A stretch of DNA of 34,185 nucleotides. Origin: Micavibrio sp. UBA7689. Lineage in GTDB: Bacteria > Pseudomonadota > Alphaproteobacteria > Micavibrionales > Micavibrionaceae. Below, piece by piece: positions 1 through 7,164 of this stretch (its first letter is position 1; each line of letters begins with the position of its first letter). The stretch is taken from positions 650 to 34,834 of the forward strand of contig DLGR01000037.1 in NCBI GenBank assembly GCA_002482805.1, read 5' to 3'. The notes below the pieces were generated by a model. The model was given only the letters and a program-made list of their open reading frames with translations. It searched no databases and was not told the origin of the DNA. The translations under genes were made by a program, and so were the position numbers.

Positions 1-26
1 GCGTCTACCAATTCCGCCATGGGCGC
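1..26 (-). tRNA. tRNA-Leu, 5' part only (cut by window edge)
   Basis: The reverse complement of these bases begins GCGCCCATGGCGGAATTGG and continues TAGACGC. This is the acceptor 5' strand followed by the D-arm typical of bacterial tRNA-Leu (TGGCGGAATTGGTAGACGC). Only about the first 26 nucleotides lie in the window, so the anticodon, variable arm and isoacceptor cannot be read. The identity comes from the conserved 5' half alone. Confidence 0.85.
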
Positions 27-35
27 GGATAAATT

Positions 36-49
36 TGTCTTTAAAGACA
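36..49. repeat. 14-base perfect palindrome upstream of tRNA-Leu
   Basis: TGTCTTTAAAGACA reads the same on both strands and lies 10 to 23 bases upstream of the tRNA-Leu 5' end. That position would fall in or near the tRNA promoter. I see no protein known to bind it, and the function is unknown. Confidence 0.4.
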
Positions 50-121
50 GAGGTTTCCTATCAAACCGCGAGGGGTGGGGCAAGCCTTACCCTCATTGCG
101 GTGCAAGATATCTAATGAAAC

Positions 122-136
122 TGACGCTGTGCGTCA
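122..136 (-). terminator. Possible weak terminator hairpin
   Basis: TGACGC and GCGTCA form a perfect 6-base stem around a 3-base loop, about 10 bases past the stop of the small minus-strand gene ending at 146. On the minus strand the stem is followed by GTTTCATT, a poor U-tract, so termination would be weak. Confidence 0.3.
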
Positions 137-145
137 ACCAAAGCT

Positions 146-448
146 TTAGCGGTGATATTCGCGTGCGGGCAGGCGTTCGAATTCGGGAATGGTCGTAAGA
201 ATGCCCAGAACGCCTTTTTTTACGTCATCCGTGTGCTTACCGTATTGGACGGTCAGGCTTACGCGGTCTTGAGTCAAAATAACGTCATGACCCGCGTAGG
301 TGGTTCTGGACAGGGGTTTGTAACGGGCAAGGTCCAGCAATATCTCCGACGCGACATGCGCGACCTCAGGCTCTCTCAAGGAGGCATTCATAACGGCGGT
401 TGAAGCAGCGGCTATAAAACCTGCCGTAGGGGAAATTTCACAAGTCAT
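146..448 (-). CDS. Hypothetical protein, 100 aa
   Basis: I do not recognise this protein. It is a soluble 100-residue sequence without an obvious signal peptide or membrane segment. Its middle contains ITTY-like and TVQYGKHTDDV stretches that suggest an alpha/beta fold. The minus-strand reading is preferred over the overlapping plus-strand frame because AAGGATGG sits 7 bases before its ATG. It lies 48 bases downstream of the CtrA-like winged-helix gene on the same strand and could be co-transcribed with it. A small hairpin follows its stop. No function is proposed. Confidence 0.6.
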   Translation of the reverse strand: MTCEISPTAGFIAAASTAVMNASLREPEVAHVASEILLDLARYKPLSRTTYAGHDVILTQDRVSLTVQYGKHTDDVKKGVLGILTTIPEFERLPAREYHR

Positions 449-496
449 ACTCGGCCATCCTTAGTTTATGTAAATATATTGTTGTCGTGATGTCAT

Positions 497-961
497 TTAA
501 GACAATGCGAGGGCGGAAAGTCTATATGCACCGCGGTATTCCGGCGGCAATTCCTCACCTTTTTCTCCCTCAGAACGCACGGGATTGGCCGATTCAAAAT
601 ATTTTTGGAAATCTTTGACCATTCCTTCGAGGTTAGTGCCTTCCAGTTGTTCGGCGATGCGCTTGCGTATCGAAGAAACATAGATCTGTATTTTTTTCTG
701 GCTGGATGGTTTTTCGCTGTCCATTGCGTCGTCATACATTTTGCGCGTCAGATATTCGCCCTTAAGGGCGATCAAAAGCGCCATCAGTTTCTTTTCCTGC
801 GGCATTATATCGATCACAACGCCGTGCACTGAAAATTTCGCCTTATCGTATCTTTGGCGCAGGTTGGTTAGCTTGAAGGGACCATAGGTTATGGTGTCCG
901 TTTCTTTGAAAATCTCGGACAATTTTAAGACAGGTTTGCTTGTAGGGTCAGGCGACGTCAT
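497..961 (-). CDS. Stand-alone CtrA/OmpR-type winged-helix DNA-binding protein
   Basis: Residues about 43-105 look like the C-terminal DNA-binding domain of OmpR/PhoB response regulators. They contain EKKLMALLIALKGEYLTRKM, then an IQIYVSSIRKRIAEQL recognition helix. The pattern is closest to CtrA, where GKEYQMLELLSLRKG is followed by TLTKEMF and a VFICKLRKKL helix. There is no receiver domain and no phosphoacceptor aspartate. The first 40 residues are short and polar, and the last 40 are a charged, partly helical tail. AGAGGT lies 6 bases before the ATG, so the start is well supported. I infer a DNA-binding transcription factor that is not controlled by phosphorylation of its own receiver. 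Its targets are unknown. Confidence 0.72.
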   Translation of the reverse strand: MTSPDPTSKPVLKLSEIFKETDTITYGPFKLTNLRQRYDKAKFSVHGVVIDIMPQEKKLMALLIALKGEYLTRKMYDDAMDSEKPSSQKKIQIYVSSIRKRIAEQLEGTNLEGMVKDFQKYFESANPVRSEGEKGEELPPEYRGAYRLSALALS

Positions 962-990
962 ATATACCTCTAACTACCGCCGCATCGTTT

Positions 991-1686
991 ATGGCAAAAC
1001 ACGGAGTTTGTCAAATAAATATGGAAATTATTATTTCTACGCAACCAATTGCTTATCCAGACGCACTCCAAACTATGGATGGGCGGGTTGCGGCCATTCA
1101 TGCGGGGACCGCGGACGATCTTTTGTGGTTGCTGGAACATCCCCCGCTTTACACGGCGGGTACCTCGGCCAAGGCGAAGGACCTGCTCAACCCCGCATTT
1201 CCGGTTTTCGAGGCGGGACGGGGCGGCGAATACACCTATCACGGGCCTGGTCAGCGTGTGGCTTACTTCATAACAGATTTAAAAAAACGCCAACAAGCTC
1301 CTGATATCAAAAAATATGTATGCGATTTAGAAGAAGTCATCATCCGCACGCTGGAGCATTTCGGCATCAAGGGCGAGCGGCGCATCGGGCGCATCGGTAT
1401 CTGGGTCGTAACGCCCAAAGGCGAAAAGAAAATCGCGGCTATCGGCGTGCGCGTGCGCCATTGGATCACGTTGCATGGTATTTCCATCAACGTAAATCCG
1501 GACCTTTCACATTTTAATGGTATCGTCCCGTGCGGCATTTCCGAATACGGGGTCACGTCGATGTATGATCTTGGAAAAATGATTTCGATGAATGAGTTGG
1601 ATGCGGTTCTTGCAGCGGAATTTGAATCCGTTTTTGGTTCAAACGCTCAATCCGCCGCCATGGGTAAAGATTGTGCCTGCACATAA
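991..1686 (+). CDS. lipB: Octanoyltransferase LipB
   Basis: The enzyme transfers octanoate from acyl carrier protein to lipoyl domains, the first step of lipoate assembly. GcvH, encoded 21 kb away in this window, is one substrate of the pathway. The signature GRGGEYTYHGPGQ is at residues 76-88, the catalytic lysine is in KKIAAIG (K147), and the catalytic cysteine is in the PCGI motif (C181), counted from the ATG at 991. The second ATG at 1021 has ACGGAG upstream, although with 14-base spacing, and family members begin about there, so the true start may be 1021. The 3' end overlaps the convergent formylglutamate amidohydrolase gene by 40 bases. Length and motifs indicate a complete, active enzyme. 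Confidence 0.93.
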   Translation: MAKHGVCQINMEIIISTQPIAYPDALQTMDGRVAAIHAGTADDLLWLLEHPPLYTAGTSAKAKDLLNPAFPVFEAGRGGEYTYHGPGQRVAYFITDLKKRQQAPDIKKYVCDLEEVIIRTLEHFGIKGERRIGRIGIWVVTPKGEKKIAAIGVRVRHWITLHGISINVNPDLSHFNGIVPCGISEYGVTSMYDLGKMISMNELDAVLAAEFESVFGSNAQSAAMGKDCACT

Positions 1687-2528
1687 TCGGCGCAGAATTT
1701 GATCAGCTTTTCGATATCCACTTGTAGCTTGAGGAAGTTGTCCGACTTTTTATATGTGTCTTCGTTCATGTAAAGGCCGCGCGATACTTCGACCTGCAGG
1801 GAATTCCTGCCCGTTGCCGGGTTCGAATAGCGGCGGACCAATTCCACGCCCTTGTATGGGTCGTTTACCGAAACCTTATATCCCATGCCCTTGATGAAAT
1901 CGCGCACCGCGTGCGTGAAGTGTTTATCACACGTCGTACCATCGCGATCCCCTAAAACGAAATCGGCGGCTTTGAGCGGACTGGCGCGGAATGAATTGGA
2001 TTCGGATGTCGGCATCGAATGGCAATTAATATGCCAGACCTGCCCGTGTTTGTAGTGCAGGTTTTCGATAAGGTTTTCGAGCTCCGCGTGATACGGGCGA
2101 TAACAATTTTCGATGCGGTGATAGACTTCCGCGGATTTGAGCGGTCGGCTGTACAGAGGCACACCGGGTTTGACGAGGCGGCGGATCAGGCCGATGCCCG
2201 CATGCGATCTGGGGGTCGGGTCGAGGTCATGCGGCCAGGCATCGGAGAGCAAATCGATATCGATGTCCTTTTCGCAACGATTGACGTCTATATATGAGCG
2301 CGGAAATTCTGCGCAGAGCAGTGTGGCACCATGCTCCGGCGCGGCAGCATATAAATCATCGACATATTTGTCTTCAGCCTTTTCCAGAACGGCGAAATCG
2401 CACGCGAAATCGAAGTCGGATGGGTACACCATCCCGCTGTGTGGGGAGTCGAATATCAACGGAATACCGTCCAAAGGTTCGGTAAGACTATAAATTCCGG
2501 TAATAGTTTTCTTGTTAAATTGGGTCAT
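1647..2528 (-). CDS. N-formylglutamate amidohydrolase family protein
   Basis: This 293-residue protein belongs to the FGase family, which hydrolyses N-formyl-L-glutamate (last step of some histidine degradation routes) or related N-formyl amides. Visible signatures are IFDSPHSGMVYP (residues 25-36, with H30 a likely metal ligand), FPRSYIDVNRCEKDID and WHINCHSMP (a second metal-ligand histidine region), followed by a C-terminal LQVEVSRGLYM. No hut genes are nearby, so the physiological substrate is open. There is no Shine-Dalgarno sequence before the ATG. A promoter-like TTGGAA-N18-TATAGT ends 5 bases before it, which suggests a leaderless message. The gene diverges from serS. Confidence 0.85.
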   Translation of the reverse strand: MTQFNKKTITGIYSLTEPLDGIPLIFDSPHSGMVYPSDFDFACDFAVLEKAEDKYVDDLYAAAPEHGATLLCAEFPRSYIDVNRCEKDIDIDLLSDAWPHDLDPTPRSHAGIGLIRRLVKPGVPLYSRPLKSAEVYHRIENCYRPYHAELENLIENLHYKHGQVWHINCHSMPTSESNSFRASPLKAADFVLGDRDGTTCDKHFTHAVRDFIKGMGYKVSVNDPYKGVELVRRYSNPATGRNSLQVEVSRGLYMNEDTYKKSDNFLKLQVDIEKLIKFCADYVQAQSLPMAAD

Positions 2529-2541
2529 TTCTTACTATATT
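2512..2541 (+). promoter_or_regulatory. Candidate serS promoter
   Basis: TTGTTA (2512-2517), an 18-base spacer and TATATT (2536-2541) form a good sigma-70-like promoter. Transcription would start near 2548 and give a leader of about 60 bases that contains the 2552-2576 hairpin. The element lies partly within the 5' end of the divergent FGase gene. Confidence 0.45.
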
Positions 2542-2563
2542 CAGTCACTTCGTCAGGTTCCAA
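2534..2563 (-). promoter_or_regulatory. Candidate promoter of the FGase gene
   Basis: On the minus strand TTGGAA (2563-2558), an 18-base spacer and TATAGT (2539-2534) resemble a sigma-70 promoter. The -10 ends 5 bases before the ATG at 2528, so transcription would begin at or next to the start codon. The -35 lies inside the 2552-2576 inverted repeat, and the -10 overlaps the serS -10. Confidence 0.45.
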
Positions 2564-2576
2564 CGATGAACCTGAC
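2552..2576. repeat. Perfect 9-base inverted repeat between FGase and serS
   Basis: GTCAGGTTC and GAACCTGAC pair perfectly around the loop CAACGAT. In a serS transcript it would form a stable leader hairpin 33 bases before the start codon. On DNA it is a dyad covering the FGase -35. There is no following T-tract, so it is not a classical terminator. Confidence 0.55.
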
Positions 2577-2609
2577 AGTATTAAGTTAATTAATTCTAAG
2601 GATACGTCA

Positions 2610-3917
2610 ATGCACGACATCAAGGCCATACGGCAAGACCCCGCCGCTTTTGACAAGGCGATGGCCCGCCGCAAGCTTCCCGCCCAGAGCCCCGCGCTCC
2701 TGAAACTGGACGAGGAGCGCCGTACCGTGCAGACAGAACTGCAGTCCCTGCAATCGACCCGCAATGAAAAATCCAAAGAAATAGGGATGATCAAAGGCAA
2801 GGGCGGTGACGCCAACGTCCTGATGGAAGAAGTCAACGCGATCAAAGACAAGATGACCGCGCTTGAAGTGCGCGAAAAAGAACTGGCGATTCAGTTGAAC
2901 GATCTTTTGTCTTCTTTGCCGAACGTACAGGCAAAAGACATCCCCGATGGTGACGGCGAAGAACAGAACGTCGAAATCCGCAAACACGGCGAACCCAAGC
3001 GTTCGAATTCCGCAAAGGAACATGACGCCATCGGTGAAGGTCTCGGTATGATGGATTTCGAAACCGCTGCCAAAACTTCAGGTTCGCGTTTTGTGTTTAT
3101 GAATGGCGGCTTGGCGCGTCTGGAGCGCGCGCTGGCGCAATTCATGCTCGATACCCACACGGACGAGCACGGTTACACCGAAGTATCGCCGCCCTTGATG
3201 GTGAACGACAAAACCATGTACGGCACCGGTCAATTGCCCAAATTCAGGGATGACCAGTTCCAGACCACACGCGGCGACTGGCTGATTCCGACGTCCGAAG
3301 TGCCGCTGACGAATATCGTCGCCGAAGAGATTGTAGAAGAAGAAACATTGCCGCGCCGCTACACCGCTTTCACGCCGTGTTTCCGTCAGGAAGCGGGTGC
3401 CGCGGGCAAAGACACCAAAGGCATGATCCGCCAGCACCAGTTCTACAAGGTCGAAATGGTTTCTGTCACTTCGCCCGAGGAGAGCGAGGCGGAGCATCAG
3501 CGCATGACCGAATGCGCTGAGAATATCCTGAAAAAACTCGAACTGCCTTACCGCACGATTGTGCTTTGCACGGGCGATGCGGGTTTCGGTTCCTACAAAA
3601 CCTATGACATCGAAGTCTGGCTGCCGGGACAGAACCGCTATCGCGAAATCTCGTCTTGCTCCAACTGTGGCGACTTTCAGGCCCGCCGTATGAACGCGCG
3701 TTGCCGTGCGAAGGGCGAGAAAAACACGCGCTTTGTTCATACATTGAACGGTTCTGGCGTCGCTGTAGGGCGCGCCCTTATCGCTGTTCTGGAAAATTAC
3801 TACGATCCTGCCGACGGCGGGGTATTCGTTCCAAAGGTTCTTCAGCCCTATATGGGCGGGCTGGACAAGATTCTCCCGATGAATCACAATAAGGGTGCGT
3901 TGAAAAACGCGTCCTAG
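2610..3917 (+). CDS. serS: Serine--tRNA ligase
   Basis: This class II aminoacyl-tRNA synthetase charges tRNA-Ser with serine. The 435-residue protein has an N-terminal long-helix coiled-coil arm (about residues 27-100, rich in Glu/Lys/Gln) that contacts the tRNA. The catalytic domain includes TSEVPLTN, motif 2 (FRQEAGAAGKDTKGMIRQHQ) and motif 3 (NGSGVAVGRALIAVLENY). The reading frame is open back to 2439, but the start at 2610 is chosen because AAGGA lies 7 bases upstream and the family begins MHDIKAIRQ-like. In relatives the next gene is often surE followed by pcm; here pcm follows directly after 27 bases. Confidence 0.97.
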   Translation: MHDIKAIRQDPAAFDKAMARRKLPAQSPALLKLDEERRTVQTELQSLQSTRNEKSKEIGMIKGKGGDANVLMEEVNAIKDKMTALEVREKELAIQLNDLLSSLPNVQAKDIPDGDGEEQNVEIRKHGEPKRSNSAKEHDAIGEGLGMMDFETAAKTSGSRFVFMNGGLARLERALAQFMLDTHTDEHGYTEVSPPLMVNDKTMYGTGQLPKFRDDQFQTTRGDWLIPTSEVPLTNIVAEEIVEEETLPRRYTAFTPCFRQEAGAAGKDTKGMIRQHQFYKVEMVSVTSPEESEAEHQRMTECAENILKKLELPYRTIVLCTGDAGFGSYKTYDIEVWLPGQNRYREISSCSNCGDFQARRMNARCRAKGEKNTRFVHTLNGSGVAVGRALIAVLENYYDPADGGVFVPKVLQPYMGGLDKILPMNHNKGALKNAS

Positions 3918-3944
3918 AAGCTTCACCCATCCGAAAGGTGCCTT

Positions 3945-4631
3945 GTGCCCTTCACCAAGAAAAAACAATTGCTGATCGAGCATTTGCGCAGCCAGTCCAA
4001 TATCTCGGACGAGCGCGTATTGACCGCGATTGAATCCATTCCGCGCGAAAAATTCGTGTTGTTGGGATCGGAACAAGACGCGTGGAAAGATATCGCGCTG
4101 CCCATCGATGAAGGACAAACGATTTCACAACCCACAGTCGTCGCCACCATGACGCAGGCGCTGGAACTCACCGACCGTCATAAGGTGTTGGAGATAGGCA
4201 CGGGGTCGGGATATCAGGCCGCGATATTGTCCAAACTTTGCCGCCGCGTTTACACGATCGAACGCCACAGGCCGCTTCTCGAAAAAGCGGAAGTGATGTT
4301 TCGTGAATTGGCTTTGCGCAACGTCACAACCATTTGCGCCGACGGTATGAAAGGCTGGCCGCGCATTCACGGCATGGATCAGCATCCGTTCGACCGCGTC
4401 ATCGTTACCTGCGCCGCGCGCGAAAAGCCGCCTGCGGCTTTGATCGATCAGCTCGCCATTGGCGGCATCATGGTTATTCCCATCGGACCGCCCGGGGAAC
4501 AAATGCTTCGCCGTTACAAAAAAGATTCCGAAGAAACTTATTCTTTCCGTGATGTCATGCCCGTGCGCTTCGTGCCGCTGCTGCCCGACATCGCGCCTTC
4601 GGTGAAAAAGAAAGAGGCGGAGGTCGCGTGA
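3945..4631 (+). CDS. pcm: Protein-L-isoaspartate O-methyltransferase
   Basis: The enzyme uses SAM to methylate abnormal L-isoaspartyl residues so that damaged proteins can be repaired. Visible motifs are PIDEGQTISQP (residues 53-63, substrate loop of the family), the SAM-binding VLEIGTGSGYQAAIL (81-95) and a later IVTCAAREKPPAALIDQL. The 228-residue length is normal. The start is GTG at 3945, with AAAGGTG just upstream. Its stop overlaps the start of the following NlpD-like gene in GTGA (4 bases), implying translational coupling. The surE gene that usually precedes pcm is absent. Confidence 0.93.
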   Translation: MPFTKKKQLLIEHLRSQSNISDERVLTAIESIPREKFVLLGSEQDAWKDIALPIDEGQTISQPTVVATMTQALELTDRHKVLEIGTGSGYQAAILSKLCRRVYTIERHRPLLEKAEVMFRELALRNVTTICADGMKGWPRIHGMDQHPFDRVIVTCAAREKPPAALIDQLAIGGIMVIPIGPPGEQMLRRYKKDSEETYSFRDVMPVRFVPLLPDIAPSVKKKEAEVA

Positions 4632-5671
4632 AAAAACTTTCCGCTATCCTCGTAACGCTTGCACTTACATCTTGTCTTACACCCACGGGTCAGCAATCAC
4701 CCGCCGAAGTCGTTACATATCGGCAAGGGGGAGGGGCGGGCACGACGGGCATGCATACGGTGCTGGCGGGCGATACGGTGTATACGGTTTCGCAGGATTA
4801 CAATCTTCCCCTTCGTGAAATCATTTCCATCAATCATTTGTCCGCGCCCTATCATCTGCAGCTCGGCTACCGTTTGAGATTGCCGCCGCCGAATGAATAT
4901 AAAGTTCGTCCCGGCGATACGCTGAACAATGTTTCGAAGATGTTCAATGCGTCGCTTAGTGAAATCGCGCGGGCCAACAATCTGCAAGCACCATATACAT
5001 TGAACAACGGACAGGTTTTACGACTTCCTGCGCCGCAACCGAAACTCGAAGAAGAATTCGCGGCCAACACTACATCGTCGTTCGACAACATGCCTCCGCT
5101 GAAAGTAGAGAGCGTGGAATCCGAAGTTCTCGCGCCTCCGCCCGGCATGCAGACGGGTACAATCACATCTGCGCCGCTGCCACCGCAAACAACGGCGGCC
5201 ACAGCAGGCTATCCGCCGCAACCGACCGTGCAGCCCGCGCAGGTTCAAAAAGTCGCCGCCGTGCAGCCGCAAATCGCGCCGAAAATTCCGCCGCGCGGAA
5301 ATGGAAAATTCATGCGCCCCGTGGACGGCAAAACCATTTCGGGATACGGGCCGAAAGCGGACGGGCTTCATAACGATGGTATCAACATCAAAGCACTGCG
5401 CGGCACGGCGGTACGCGCCGCGGAAAACGGCGTCGTCGCCTACACGGGTGGTGAAATGCAGGGGTACGGCAATCTTGTGCTCATCCGGCACGGTGATCGA
5501 TACATGACCGCCTATGCCCATATGGACAAAATGCTGGTTAAAAAAGGCGATACGGTGAAAGTCGGACAAAGCATCGGAACCGTCGGATCGACAGGGCAGG
5601 TGGATTCACCGCAATTGCACTTTGAGATCCGCAAGGGAACCAATCCGGTCAATCCCGACAGCTATTTGTAA
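4628..5671 (+). CDS. nlpD: NlpD-like LysM/M23 lipoprotein (degenerate LytM domain)
   Basis: This predicted envelope lipoprotein has a signal peptide ending in LTSC (lipidated C16). Two LysM peptidoglycan-binding repeats (about 42-86 and 90-134) are followed by a Pro/Ala/Gln-rich linker (135-225) and a LytM/M23 domain (about 228-347). The catalytic zinc site is not conserved: HNDGIN (248-253) replaces HxGxD, and SPQLHFEIR has Q329 where active enzymes have His. Similar NlpD/DipM proteins activate cell-wall amidases instead of cutting peptidoglycan themselves, so I infer a division or amidase-activator role. It starts at GTG 4628 and is coupled to pcm. Confidence 0.88.
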   Translation: MKKLSAILVTLALTSCLTPTGQQSPAEVVTYRQGGGAGTTGMHTVLAGDTVYTVSQDYNLPLREIISINHLSAPYHLQLGYRLRLPPPNEYKVRPGDTLNNVSKMFNASLSEIARANNLQAPYTLNNGQVLRLPAPQPKLEEEFAANTTSSFDNMPPLKVESVESEVLAPPPGMQTGTITSAPLPPQTTAATAGYPPQPTVQPAQVQKVAAVQPQIAPKIPPRGNGKFMRPVDGKTISGYGPKADGLHNDGINIKALRGTAVRAAENGVVAYTGGEMQGYGNLVLIRHGDRYMTAYAHMDKMLVKKGDTVKVGQSIGTVGSTGQVDSPQLHFEIRKGTNPVNPDSYL

Positions 5672-5709
5672 CACTTGCACAGGCTTGTTATAAGGCTCGA
5701 TGTAAAAGC

Positions 5710-5738
5710 TTGCATAAATATTAGCATTCCCTTATTCT
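5710..5738 (+). promoter_or_regulatory. Candidate promoter of the 5748 gene
   Basis: TTGCAT (5710-5715), a 17-base spacer and TATTCT (5733-5738) resemble a sigma-70 promoter. The -10 ends 9 bases before the ATG at 5748, so the leader would be only two or three bases long. It also excludes the upstream in-frame ATG at 5739 from the transcript. Confidence 0.45.
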
Positions 5739-5747
5739 ATGTGCATT

Positions 5748-6254
5748 ATGAAAAATTTGAAACTGCCTTTTTCCGATTATTTCGAAGCGCTTGCTGTTGG
5801 GCCGCAGGCAGAAACGCCGCGTCCGATGACCATGCACGAAGCTTGGGCTTTTCACGCCGAGCTGCTGGATATGCGTGAAACGCTCCGGCTTGATGATGAA
5901 AATAACGGCTGTAATCACCGGACAAGGCTTGTCAGTGGCTTGCTTGCCCAACGTAATTTTCAATCCGGTTCGGCCATTTTCCCTTTTCCCGAAGGGCATA
6001 AATGGACATTCCACAATGTTCCGTTCGGGATTGTTCAAACGGAGGAGGGGCTGGAAAATTTTGCGTTCGATCCTACACACAGCGATGTGCCGGAACTTTT
6101 GTCCGAATGCGAAAAACGATGGATCGCCGAAGGAGCAGTAGAGCAATGGTTTATGATTTGCGAAAGCCCGAAGATGCCGCGCAAGCTCGAAGCTACTTTG
6201 TTTGATCTCGTAAGACTGCACGGCTCCTTAAGCGAGCCTGCCGCTCCTCAATAA
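5748..6254 (+). CDS. Hypothetical protein, 168 aa
   Basis: I do not recognise a family. The product is soluble and acidic, with no signal peptide or membrane span. It contains aromatic-rich stretches such as HKWTFHNVPFGIV and EQWFMICESPKMPRK. The start at 5748 is favoured over the in-frame ATG at 5739 because a promoter-like TTGCAT-N17-TATTCT ends just before 5739. There is no Shine-Dalgarno sequence, in keeping with a near-leaderless message. It sits between the NlpD-like gene and yajC and converges with the small gene ending at 6258. The opposite-strand frame over the same region is taken as a shadow. Confidence 0.6.
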   Translation: MKNLKLPFSDYFEALAVGPQAETPRPMTMHEAWAFHAELLDMRETLRLDDENNGCNHRTRLVSGLLAQRNFQSGSAIFPFPEGHKWTFHNVPFGIVQTEEGLENFAFDPTHSDVPELLSECEKRWIAEGAVEQWFMICESPKMPRKLEATLFDLVRLHGSLSEPAAPQ

Positions 6255-6257
6255 TGA

Positions 6258-6581
6258 CTAGCTATTTGGATCGAGACTGTCCCATTTGAGACGGATGACG
6301 GTTTGCTTTTGGCCTTGCTTGCGCGGTGGCTGCTCTGGAATATAGCCTGCTGCGGCCTCTTGAAATCCGATATTGCTTAAACCGCTGATCCCGATCTCTT
6401 GCAAATGTTCTTGAAAACGCGATTGTTCACGTTGTGCAAATTCATATTGGCTCCGGATATTGGCAATCGCGTTTTTTGTGCCCTCTATGATTTCACGCGA
6501 TGAAGGGATGATGTTCGGCGGATTGGCCGAAAGGAAATGTGTTTGAATGAAACGCTCTGCTTTGGAAAGGATCTTTGACAT
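6258..6581 (-). CDS. Hypothetical protein, 107 aa
   Basis: I do not recognise this small, mostly helical, basic protein. It begins MSKILSKAERFIQ and has a charged middle rich in Gln/Arg/Glu (QYEFAQREQSRFQEHL), then a Gln/Lys-rich tail. The frame is open further upstream (to 6662), but the start at 6581 is chosen because AAGGTG lies 4 bases before it. It stands alone on the minus strand between plus-strand genes. No signal peptide is seen and no function is proposed. Confidence 0.55.
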   Translation of the reverse strand: MSKILSKAERFIQTHFLSANPPNIIPSSREIIEGTKNAIANIRSQYEFAQREQSRFQEHLQEIGISGLSNIGFQEAAAGYIPEQPPRKQGQKQTVIRLKWDSLDPNS

Positions 6582-6704
6582 CACACACCTTTTTCTTTTA
6601 TTTATGCGCCTGAGCGAAAATTCTGTCCATATTTTTTCATAAAACCTTTCAGTTTCGACCAAATTCTGCGGCTTTTCAGGCTGTTGATGGGCTTTCGATA
6701 CCGC

Positions 6705-6732
6705 TTGTTTTCGGTGGATGGGACGTTATAGT
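6705..6732 (+). promoter_or_regulatory. Candidate promoter of yajC-secD-secF
   Basis: TTGTTT (6705-6710), a 16-base spacer and TATAGT (6727-6732) lie 30 bases before the yajC start and upstream of its TAAGGAG ribosome-binding site. This fits a promoter for the Sec operon. Confidence 0.45.
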
Positions 6733-6761
6733 CCTTCGAAACTTATATATAAGGAGCTTCC

Positions 6762-7148
6762 ATGTTCATTACACCCGCTCACGCGACTGGCGAAACCACC
6801 ACCGCAACCACGGCCGAAATCGCCGTTCCCGCAGGCGATGCCGCTTTCACCCCGCCGAGCACTTCCAACATCATCCTGCAAAACGTGGGTATGATCGTTC
6901 TTCTGGTCGTGATGTTCTATTTCCTTTTGATCAGACCCCAGCAAAAACGTTTTAAAGAGCATAAAGAAATGCTCGACGGTTTGAAGGAAGGCGATAAGAT
7001 CGTAACGTCAGGCGGCTTGCTTGGGCGCGTCGATAAAATCGTCAGCAACGAAGAAGTGATCGTAGATCTTGGTAACGGGATCAAAGTTTCGCATGTCCGT
7101 GGCATGATCCAAGGCAAGGCCGACAAGCCTGCTCCTGCAACCAAGTAA
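6762..7148 (+). CDS. yajC: Preprotein translocase subunit YajC
   Basis: YajC is the small single-span partner of SecDF in the holotranslocon. The 128-residue protein has a short Ala/Thr-rich N-terminal region and a membrane helix (about 40-62, NVGMIVLLVVMFYFLLI). The hallmark RPQQKRFKEHKEML follows, then a soluble domain with EGDKIVTSGGLLGRV. TAAGGAG stands 6 bases before the ATG. secD starts 16 bases after its stop. The N-terminal extension before the membrane helix is somewhat longer than in E. coli and has no clear cleavage site. Confidence 0.95.
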   Translation: MFITPAHATGETTTATTAEIAVPAGDAAFTPPSTSNIILQNVGMIVLLVVMFYFLLIRPQQKRFKEHKEMLDGLKEGDKIVTSGGLLGRVDKIVSNEEVIVDLGNGIKVSHVRGMIQGKADKPAPATK

Positions 7149-7164
7149 TATTAAGTAAGCAGTT

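Noticed and set aside
152..403. 83-codon plus-strand frame overlapping the small gene at 146-448
   Set aside because: The minus-strand frame has a well-placed Shine-Dalgarno and lies in line with its neighbours; the plus frame has neither.
2581..2593. TTAA repeats upstream of serS as a CtrA box
   Set aside because: The half-sites are spaced 1 and 5 bases apart, not the 7 needed for TTAA-N7-TTAA. A similar pair near 18450 has 8-base spacing.
3078..4118. 346-codon minus-strand frame opposite serS and pcm
   Set aside because: serS and pcm are unmistakable; this frame crosses the gene boundary and has shadow-like composition.
5721..6221. 166-codon minus-strand frame opposite the 5748 gene
   Set aside because: No ribosome-binding site or promoter was found for it, while the plus frame has a good promoter. 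The choice is not certain.
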